A DNA stretch of 64,000 nucleotides from the NCBI RefSeq assembly GCF_036345175.1, contig NZ_CP107780.1, positions 8,060,001 through 8,124,000 of the forward strand. Reading direction: 5' to 3'. This document shows, piece by piece, positions 57,931-64,000 of the stretch (position 1 is its first letter; each line of letters opens with the position of its first letter). The notes under the pieces are model-generated. The model saw nothing but the letters and a program-made list of their open reading frames with translations. It was not told where the DNA came from and made no database searches. Origin of the DNA: Streptomyces sp. NBC_00576. Its GTDB lineage: Bacteria; Actinomycetota; Actinomycetes; Streptomycetales; Streptomycetaceae. The position numbers were made by a program, and so were the translations under genes.

Positions 57931-59478
57931 GTGACCCACGTGCGCTACGACCAACGCGTACGCGTCTTCGTCGAGGTCTGGGGCGGTCCCGACGACTGGC
58001 AAGAGGCGGAGGGGCGCTTCGACGCGCACGGCTGGCCCGTTCGTGGGTTCCACTCCGAGGGTGAAGGGCCCTTGGTCACAGCACTGGAGCAGGACCACGG
58101 GGCGCGCGTCTACGAGGTCGAGGTCCGCCTGTTCGGCGCGGCGAAGCGGTGCGATCGCGGGGCTGCCGACCGGATGCGCAAGGTCATGCGCAGAGCCAGG
58201 ATCGAAGCGTACGTCCGCCGCGCCGAGCCGCTGAACCGCGACCGCCATATGCTCTCGAACTGGCGGGTCGTCAGCACGGACCACAGGCACTTCGACGGTC
58301 GTCCGCGGTGGAGACGATTTCTCATGCGCAGGGCCGTGTTGCTGGGCAGATACGACATCGATGGCATCGTCTCGGGTACACCGCGCCAGGCTTTGCGACT
58401 GGCACGCGCAGAGCCCTTTGGCCGTGACGCACCCGCTGCTGTGGCTGTCAGGCCGCTCGACGGCCGCTGGCGGGAATCCGTGAGGTACTGGCGGGAAGAG
58501 GAGTTCGAACACCGACTGTTCCGCTTGGTGTTCGGGGCGTTTCTGCCGGCCGCGGCAATCGTCTTCGCTTTCGGCGCCATCGGTCTTGCCCAGTGCTTCT
58601 GGATCCTTGTGGCATGCCTCGGCGCCTACCGAACCGCACGCGCGGGGTGGGAGCTGTACCGGGAGGGCAGACCGGCTGACGTCGGGCTCGCCCTACTGCT
58701 GGTGCTGGTCTTCACCGTCATGGGCCTGGGTGTCTTCGACAGCGATGGAACGGGTTGGACACCGGAACAGATCGTGGTCACTGTGACCGTGATCGGTGTC
58801 ATAGCCGGCCTGAGGCTTCTCGTTCGCCAGTGGTCCTGGGGTGAGTGGGTCGCCTGGGTGGTGCCTCTGGTGGCGACTGTGGCCATCTCCTCGTTCGTGG
58901 CCGCCGGATCCGTTCTCCATGCCTTGTACGCCGACGGGCTGAGCCTTTCTCCGGACGACCTCGGCGTACCGCCCATCTGGCAGGTGCTGGCTGGGGGGAA
59001 GCTGCTCATGATGTTCAGCCTGGTGATGGTGCTGCCGGCCTGGTGGGGCTTTGCCCGGCACCGGCACCACGGCTACGCCGCTCCGGGAGACGGCTTCAAC
59101 ATCGTCCTGTACGTGTTCGTCCTACTGCTGATGCTCGGCGGTGCGACGCTGCAGGCTCTCCAGTCGGCCAAAGCCGCCGTGAACCTCACGGTTGAGGCAG
59201 TCGCGCGGGGTGAGGGTCCACCGTCCTATTTCGGGGTCGAACCGGCATGGATGTGTGTGCAACCTGTGGTCGAGCTCGACCGGTTGTCTGGCGAAGGCCC
59301 TCCCTTGCACCCGCGTACTCCGTACCTGTCCTTCGGGACATCGGGAAACAACGCGGTGCTCTGGGACAGGTCGGCCGCGAGTCCGGTGAAAATCCCGGCG
59401 AGCCGGATATGGCTGAAGCCGGCCGAGTCGGGGACAGCACCCTGTGCGGTGAGTGACGTGCAGTCAGAGAAACGCTAG
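57931..59478 (+). CDS. Polytopic membrane protein of the defence island
   Basis: 515 residues from GTG 57,931 with GGGAGGG upstream. A soluble N-terminal domain of about 185 residues is rich in Arg (RMRKVMRRARIEAYVRRAEP). It is followed by seven or so hydrophobic helices (about 200-415) and a soluble, extracytoplasmic-looking C-terminus with two Cys. I recognise no family. It follows the SF1-PLD gene by 128 bp on the same strand, so it may belong to the same system as a membrane effector. That is inference. Its 3' end overlaps the convergent ATPase gene by 15 bp. Confidence 0.65.
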   Translation: MTHVRYDQRVRVFVEVWGGPDDWQEAEGRFDAHGWPVRGFHSEGEGPLVTALEQDHGARVYEVEVRLFGAAKRCDRGAADRMRKVMRRARIEAYVRRAEPLNRDRHMLSNWRVVSTDHRHFDGRPRWRRFLMRRAVLLGRYDIDGIVSGTPRQALRLARAEPFGRDAPAAVAVRPLDGRWRESVRYWREEEFEHRLFRLVFGAFLPAAAIVFAFGAIGLAQCFWILVACLGAYRTARAGWELYREGRPADVGLALLLVLVFTVMGLGVFDSDGTGWTPEQIVVTVTVIGVIAGLRLLVRQWSWGEWVAWVVPLVATVAISSFVAAGSVLHALYADGLSLSPDDLGVPPIWQVLAGGKLLMMFSLVMVLPAWWGFARHRHHGYAAPGDGFNIVLYVFVLLLMLGGATLQALQSAKAAVNLTVEAVARGEGPPSYFGVEPAWMCVQPVVELDRLSGEGPPLHPRTPYLSFGTSGNNAVLWDRSAASPVKIPASRIWLKPAESGTAPCAVSDVQSEKR

Positions 59479-59940
59479 GACCGCCCAGACCGTCTTCCCG
59501 GGTGCGTTCACACGCGGCCCGGTTCCCCATTTGTCGGCCAGTGCGGCGACCAGCATCAGGCCCCGACCGGACTCGGCGTCGCCGGGTGGTTCGTCCAGGG
59601 ACAGTAGCGGTACGCGTTCCGTGCGGGTGTCCGAAACTTCCAGGCGCAGTACGCCACGGGTCCTTGTCAGCCGCACTTCGAAGTCCCGTCCGGGCACGTG
59701 GCCGTGGCGTACGGCGTTGGCTGCCAGTTCCGCCGTGATGAGCGTCAGGGTTTCGCTGGCGGTTGACGTATGGGGATGCCCCCACGTGTCGAGCCGCTCC
59801 GCGACCAGGCGGCGGGCGAGGCGGGCGCCCCGGGGAGTCGAGCTGAAGCGCATCGTGAACTCGTAAGTCGTGGTGCCCACTTCTGCCGCGCCACGGGTTG
59901 CCGTCGCCGCCGTGGAGGTGGGTGAGTGCTCGCTGTTCAT
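59464..59940 (-). CDS. RsbW-like ATP-binding anti-sigma regulatory protein
   Basis: A 158-residue HATPase_c_2 protein of the SpoIIAB/RsbW kind common in Streptomyces. The N-box is TAELAANAVRHG, the G1 region VSDTRTERVP, and the final box GRGLMLVAALADKWG. The ATG at 59,940 (MNSEHSP) is preferred to the longer frame. These proteins bind or phosphorylate anti-anti-sigma factors or sigma factors. It may be read through from the upstream DUF262/AAA operon, though the 115-bp gap leaves this open. Confidence 0.85.
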   Translation of the reverse strand: MNSEHSPTSTAATATRGAAEVGTTTYEFTMRFSSTPRGARLARRLVAERLDTWGHPHTSTASETLTLITAELAANAVRHGHVPGRDFEVRLTRTRGVLRLEVSDTRTERVPLLSLDEPPGDAESGRGLMLVAALADKWGTGPRVNAPGKTVWAVLAFL

Positions 59941-60054
59941 GCCGCCAACGCTGCCGGGAGCACCCTGATGTGCCCAGGTCCGACGCGCACACAGCAAGGC
60001 GCCGTAGGCGATGGCGTGTTGCGTGTACGCGGCGGTGTGCGCCAGTGGTCCATT

Positions 60055-60993
60055 TCAGAGGTGGTGCCCGATGTGGGCGATACGGATAGCCTTCTCCTCG
60101 TGGACGAGCCGGAAGTAGATGCGGCCGGCGTTGCGGTTGAGGTTCCCGTGGAGTTGGAAACACTCCTCCTTGCCGTTGTCGACCCACATGCGCTCGCTGC
60201 GGGCGTTCTCGTGTTCTCCTCTGATGTTCGGAGCTTCCCAGTGCGGGCCTGTGGGGGAGTCGGGATCCCACTGGGCCGCGGTGGCTTGAAGCTGTCTCAG
60301 CAGTTGGCGTGCCCCCTTGAACCACATTGGGTCGAGCTTCTCCAGATGGTCCTGCACATGGGGGAGGAACTGGAGGTTCGGGAAGAAGTCGGCACGGCCC
60401 GACCACAGTTCCGCGCCGGAGGTGACATGGTCCAGGCCGTCGAGGCGCCCCCACGCCTCGTGCTCATCGAGGTGGGCCGGGCGCGAGGCATGGCGCACCT
60501 GTTCCGAGGACGCCTTCGCCACGGGCTCACCGGTTTCGGGGTCCTCCGACAGCTCCTCGATATCCAGTTCCAGCCAGGGTGCGTCCCAGTACGGGGCGAG
60601 CGGCAGACTCACGGCCATTCCCTTCGCCAGCCGGGCCGCGCCGAGTCCCTGCACGTCCAGCCCGTTGTGGCGGTGCCACAGGCCATCGTGGTGGGGAGAT
60701 GCCGCCTCGTGGAGAGCCGCGGTGAAGGTTGTGCAGCGGTCGCGCATCCGCTGGATGAACCGATGCTCGTCTTTGTTGCGGGCATCATTGCGCCACTGTG
60801 CGTAGTAGTAGCCCCGCGCGAGTTCCGCCTGGTCGAGGGGGCTCTGCGTCGCGAGGCTGATGTCACGCCAACGCCGTAATTCTTTCAGCACCGCCACGAA
60901 GGTCCGCATACCCTCCGCGACTTCGTCCGCCCCGCACTCGGACGCACAGGACAGTTCATTGAGAAACACCTGCAGCGGCACGCCCCACCCCAT
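60055..60993 (-). CDS. Hypothetical protein, third gene of the DUF262-AAA operon
   Basis: A 312-residue protein starting at ATG 60,993, 60 bp after the AAA gene. The first 130 residues are helical, with basic patches (RNDARNKDEHRFIQRMRDRC). The last 50 residues (ERMWVDNGKEECFQLHGNLN, then RIYFRLVHEEKAIRIAHIGH) resemble the C-terminal strands of RelE/ParE-like proteins, a weak call. It could be the toxic effector of the operon. No known family was recognised overall. Confidence 0.6.
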   Translation of the reverse strand: MGWGVPLQVFLNELSCASECGADEVAEGMRTFVAVLKELRRWRDISLATQSPLDQAELARGYYYAQWRNDARNKDEHRFIQRMRDRCTTFTAALHEAASPHHDGLWHRHNGLDVQGLGAARLAKGMAVSLPLAPYWDAPWLELDIEELSEDPETGEPVAKASSEQVRHASRPAHLDEHEAWGRLDGLDHVTSGAELWSGRADFFPNLQFLPHVQDHLEKLDPMWFKGARQLLRQLQATAAQWDPDSPTGPHWEAPNIRGEHENARSERMWVDNGKEECFQLHGNLNRNAGRIYFRLVHEEKAIRIAHIGHHL

Positions 60994-61053
60994 TCTTGTT
61001 CCGCGCCGATGGCCCCGACCCCCCGGGGCGCTTCGATGACTCCGTGCTTCCGC

Positions 61054-62181
61054 TCAGTCGAGCAGCTGGTCGAGGGAGTTCTCCCACTCGTCGAAGAAGC
61101 CCTCGGGCCACTCGGAGAGCCGCCCGTCCGGTCCGATCACCGGGCTGACGACCTCAGAGGTCTGACCCTTGCGGCGGAAGTAGTGCACGGCGGTCGCGTC
61201 GGTGCTCAGCAGCCCCTGCTTGACGCGGAGCCGCAGCCCGTTGAGCACATGGTCGCTGTGCGTCTCCATCACGAGCTGCGCGCCACTCGCCGCCGCCGCG
61301 CTCGCCAGGTACGCCATCCAGGTCTGGCCCTGCGGGTGCAGATGCGCCTCCGGGTTCTCCAGCAGGATCAGTGAGCCGGGCTTGGCCGACAGGCAGGCGA
61401 CGACGATCGGCAGAACGTACGTGAGCCCGAACCCGACGTTCGTGGGGCGGTACCGGTTGGACTGGGAGACACCCGAACCAAAGCGGTAACTGAGCCTGAC
61501 CGTGTCGGTTCCGTCGATGCCGGCCGCCTCCAGGCTCACTCCGGGGCAGAGCTTCTGCATCCAGGCCTCTGTCTGACCGAGCAGCGTGACCGACGCCGCC
61601 TCGGGGACGAGGAGCGCAGACGCCTCGACGGGGTCGTCCTGGTGGGCGCGCAGGTAGTTCACGGTGTGCTCGCCATGTGCGCCGAGGAAGCCGCGCGTGG
61701 ACACGGCGTGGTGAGAGCGCGGGTAGCTGACCTGGGGCGAGACGCGGTCGGCCTTCAGGTACTGGAAGCCCGGCCCGAACAGGGTCGGCAGCAGACCAGC
61801 AGGGTCATGGCCTCCCCTGCCCTCGCCCGGCAGCAGTTTCAGATGGTCGGCTTCCTGCTCGTAGACGGCACTCCACTGGAGGGCAGCTCCGTTGTCACGT
61901 ACCGCCAGCGTGATGTGCGGACTGGTGTCGTCGTACGACTCATGCCGTACGTCCTGTCCGATTCCGAGCTGCACCAGCTCCTCGTTGAGCAGCAGCCCGG
62001 CCTGGGCGCCGCCGACCGGGGCGAGGTCGCCGGACTCGTACGACTGCCGCAGCAGCGCCAGGGACTGGAGTACGGAGCTCTTGCCTGAGGAGTTGAGTCC
62101 GGTGAGCAGGGTGAAGGGGGCCAGACGGAGTTCCTGGTGGGCGAACGCCTTGAAGTTGGTGAGAGTGAGCGACTCAAGCAT
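61054..62181 (-). CDS. AAA (ABC-type/OLD-like) ATPase with DUF3696 C-terminus
   Basis: A 375-residue SMC/RecF-like ATPase. Walker A is GLNSSGKSS (28-36), Walker B LILLENPEAHLHP, and the switch His is in METHSDHVLNGLR. The C-terminus GRLSEWPEGFFDEWENSLDQ is characteristic of DUF3696. The start ATG overlaps the DUF262 stop by 8 nt. Such ATPases sense or clamp DNA in several anti-phage systems (Septu, Gabija and OLD are relatives in fold), usually with a nuclease partner. Here the partners are DUF262 and an unknown protein. Confidence 0.87.
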   Translation of the reverse strand: MLESLTLTNFKAFAHQELRLAPFTLLTGLNSSGKSSVLQSLALLRQSYESGDLAPVGGAQAGLLLNEELVQLGIGQDVRHESYDDTSPHITLAVRDNGAALQWSAVYEQEADHLKLLPGEGRGGHDPAGLLPTLFGPGFQYLKADRVSPQVSYPRSHHAVSTRGFLGAHGEHTVNYLRAHQDDPVEASALLVPEAASVTLLGQTEAWMQKLCPGVSLEAAGIDGTDTVRLSYRFGSGVSQSNRYRPTNVGFGLTYVLPIVVACLSAKPGSLILLENPEAHLHPQGQTWMAYLASAAAASGAQLVMETHSDHVLNGLRLRVKQGLLSTDATAVHYFRRKGQTSEVVSPVIGPDGRLSEWPEGFFDEWENSLDQLLD

Positions 62182-63400
62182 CCGTGGACTCCAACACGTC
62201 GCGGAGGAGGTCTTTCATGGACTGGAAGCGGTAGTTGACCTTGTTGGCGTCGCCGGTGCCGGAGGAGATGGCGTCGTAGAAGTCCGGCTCGTCCATCAGG
62301 TCCTTGAACTTCTCCTCAACGAGCGAAGCCCGCTCGCGCAGGGCGTCGACCTCGTCGCGCGTACACCGTGCCATGCTCACTGCCTGCACCTCGAAGAGCG
62401 CCTTGTTGATGGGGTAGCGGCGGGTGACGTCGTGGAACTGTTTCCGGAAAGCCTTGCTTCCGAAGATTTCCCGGCTGCGCTTCATCGCGATGTAAAAGCG
62501 CCTCTCCAGGACTTCTAGTCCTTGGGCCGGAAGCGCGTTGATGGAGTGCATGGTCGTGCGCAGGAAGCCGTCGAAGTCCTGCGTCACATACCGCTCCGGC
62601 GGTGTCATCCAGAATGCGAGGAAGCGGAGACACAGCTCGCGTTCTGCCATTCGGGCGGGGTTGACGCTGTGCCCCGTCGCCTGAAGGAAGAAGTGACTGT
62701 CCGCCAGCTTGGCCAGGAACTCACGAGCGGGACCGGGAATGAGCGCGTGCCGCAACTCCTGCCGCGTGAGCGGTTGGCCGCCCGTGTTAATCCGGGCGAA
62801 GATGTTGAATCTGGCCTCTTCAGGGGTGCCTCGCCGGATGAGCAGGACGGAGAGTTCCGTCTCCAGGATGCGGGTCTGCATCCGTCCCGGCAGGTCTTCG
62901 AAGCGGCTGCCATTGAACTGGGTGAGGTATTCCAGGTCTCCAAGTCGAAGCGGCCCCAGACCGGCGACCTCGGGCTTGACGAAGCTGACGATGGTGGTGA
63001 GCCGCTGCACCCCGTCGACCACGGACCACGACTCATCGTCTTCCTCTGCCACGTAGAGCGTCGGCAGCGCGATGCGCAGCAGGAGCGACTCGATCAGACG
63101 ACTCTGCGCTCTTTCGTTCCAGATACCGGACTGCCGCTGGAAGTCGGGTTGGAGGTCGATAAGCCCCCGTTTCAGCCGCTGGATGACGAGGTCGACCGTG
63201 GGGTTACGGGGATGGACCTCGATCAGTTCCGGGTCGAAGGGCAATCGCCCGGATTCACCGATGTCCTCGACTTCGATACCAGTGCTGCGTCCGGTGTCGG
63301 TGAACTCGACCGGCGGTTCGTCCGCCTGCGGTGTCGCGTGTTCGGCGGAGGGAACGTCTGACGACTGTTCCGGCTCCGGCACGGGAGCGCTGCCGACCAA
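62174..63400 (-). CDS. DUF262 (GmrS-like) NTPase without HNH domain
   Basis: A 408-residue DUF262 protein. It has LQPDFQRQSGIWNERAQSRL and the NTPase signature VVDGVQR (about 127-133; the usual Q-Q is V-Q), FARINTGGQPLTRQELRHAL, and no DUF1524/HNH segment. It begins at TTG 63,400, where GGAGGGG lies 6 nt upstream. It is first of the DUF262-AAA-unknown operon. In GmrSD this domain supplies nucleotide-dependent recognition. Without a nuclease it likely works with the AAA protein. Confidence 0.87.
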   Translation of the reverse strand: MVGSAPVPEPEQSSDVPSAEHATPQADEPPVEFTDTGRSTGIEVEDIGESGRLPFDPELIEVHPRNPTVDLVIQRLKRGLIDLQPDFQRQSGIWNERAQSRLIESLLLRIALPTLYVAEEDDESWSVVDGVQRLTTIVSFVKPEVAGLGPLRLGDLEYLTQFNGSRFEDLPGRMQTRILETELSVLLIRRGTPEEARFNIFARINTGGQPLTRQELRHALIPGPAREFLAKLADSHFFLQATGHSVNPARMAERELCLRFLAFWMTPPERYVTQDFDGFLRTTMHSINALPAQGLEVLERRFYIAMKRSREIFGSKAFRKQFHDVTRRYPINKALFEVQAVSMARCTRDEVDALRERASLVEEKFKDLMDEPDFYDAISSGTGDANKVNYRFQSMKDLLRDVLESTDA

Positions 63401-63598
63401 GATGTGCCCCTCCGTATACGTACCGGCCGCCCATGAATCGAACGTGTCCGTACAGTAGCTGATCGACTACGGGCAGCGCCTGGTGTTCTGCACGGACGAA
63501 GGCGCGTTGTCCGGGCAGCCCGCGACCGTCGGACGGCCGTATGGCGTATCCGTTCTCGGCCTGGCGCGGACGCCCCCGTCCTTGTCCGCCCGAACATG

Positions 63599-64000
63599 TC
63601 ACCTTCGCTGCGCAGGTGCCGCCGGATTGGGCACACGTCGGTTGAACACCCACACCCCTTGGGAGTGAGTGGCCCCCATGACCCGCCCCGCGTCCCTCAG
63701 CCATGGGTTCGCCCGCTGGAAGGGCGCGAAGTTGTCGTTGGAGACGATGACCCCGCCGACCTCGTGGGCGATGCTGATCACCAGCGCGTCGCCCCGGCCC
63801 TCGGTTCCTGCCGGGGGCTGCACCACGGTGCCGTCGGCGATGGCCGACTCCACGCGGGGCCGTTCCTCGGTGGACACGTCGTGGCGAAGGGTGGCGTCGA
63901 CCACCACGTGGATGTCGCGGTCGGCGTGCTTGAACCGTAGCGACCGTACGGCGGCTTCCAGCGCCGCGAAGCTCGGCTTGCCGCCCGCCGTACGCGGAGG
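63599..64000 (-). CDS. Zc3h12a/NYN-like ribonuclease domain (5' end outside window)
   Basis: The frame enters from the right edge, so only the C-terminal 133 residues are seen. HVVVDATLRHDV and GRGDALVISIAHEVGGVIVS, followed by NDNFAPFQRANPW, match the RNase_Zc3h12a/NYN group of PIN-like metal-dependent ribonucleases, with acidic residues at D (VVDAT), D (GRGDAL) and D (SNDNF). The first ATG/GTG-type codon inside the window is not the true start. It is separated by about 200 bp from the DUF262 operon on the same strand. Confidence 0.8.
   Translation of the reverse strand, partial: PPRTAGGKPSFAALEAAVRSLRFKHADRDIHVVVDATLRHDVSTEERPRVESAIADGTVVQPPAGTEGRGDALVISIAHEVGGVIVSNDNFAPFQRANPWLRDAGRVMGATHSQGVWVFNRRVPNPAAPAQRR

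Overview
The window is high-GC actinobacterial DNA, almost certainly from a Streptomyces chromosome. Its gene starts (many GTG, one TTG, one apparent CTG), several apparently leaderless promoters, and gene families support this: a bifunctional RNase HI/acid phosphatase like S. coelicolor SCO2299 beside a zinc-ribbon protein and a Nif3 protein, an RNase P RNA gene, SigE-type sigma factors and degenerate streptomycete intergenic repeats. No integrase, CRISPR array, tRNA or rRNA was found.

Region 1 (1-21,970) is ordinary chromosome. It holds a cell-wall amidase, a methyltransferase, an MFS exporter with an unusual C-terminal domain, a sigma factor coupled to a membrane-anchored partner, and a two-component pair. 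A three-gene CoA-ester catabolic operon (MaoC hydratase, zinc alcohol dehydrogenase, SDR) follows, preceded by a KstR-like operator. Next come Nif3, zinc ribbon, RNase HI/phosphatase, KDPG aldolase, YaaA, an RNB ribonuclease, a Uma2 protein, an AraC regulator with an EamA permease, and rnpB.

Region 2 (21,973-30,738) looks like a decayed genomic island inserted at the 3' end of rnpB. A 27-bp perfect direct repeat of the rnpB 3' end reappears at 30,712-30,738. Inside are a low-GC left end, a truncated response regulator joined to a start-less methyltransferase, an IS110 remnant, a hydrolase/DsbA-like pair, an FMN reductase/AraC pair, a MarR/cupin pair with clear operators, a polymorphic-toxin-like tail remnant, and a Fic toxin with its antitoxin.

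Region 3 (30,739-41,435) is accessory DNA rich in gene fragments and toxin-antitoxin modules: a second toxin tail with an immunity-like gene, a patatin fragment, a large metzincin-like protease fused to a seven-bladed Psathyrella-velutina-lectin-like propeller, a Ser/Thr kinase, VapBC, an ImmA/IrrE-PIN pair, and an AbiEii-type nucleotidyltransferase with a novel partner.

Region 4 (41,921-63,400) is a dense defence-like island. On the minus strand lie a GmrSD-like DUF262/HNH protein, a UvrD helicase with a RelE-like N-terminus, and a 2,359-residue DEAD helicase with a DUF1998-like region and a nuclease-like C-terminus. Divergent from these are a T4-beta-type protein and an SF1 helicase-PLD nuclease-DUF5710 fusion, followed by a membrane protein. 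A separate minus-strand operon encodes DUF262, an AAA ATPase (DUF3696) and a protein with a possible RelE-like C-terminus. These are the best candidates for an undescribed anti-phage system: nucleic-acid helicases, nucleases and NTPases without an obvious modification methyltransferase. The window ends inside a Zc3h12a/NYN-like ribonuclease gene.
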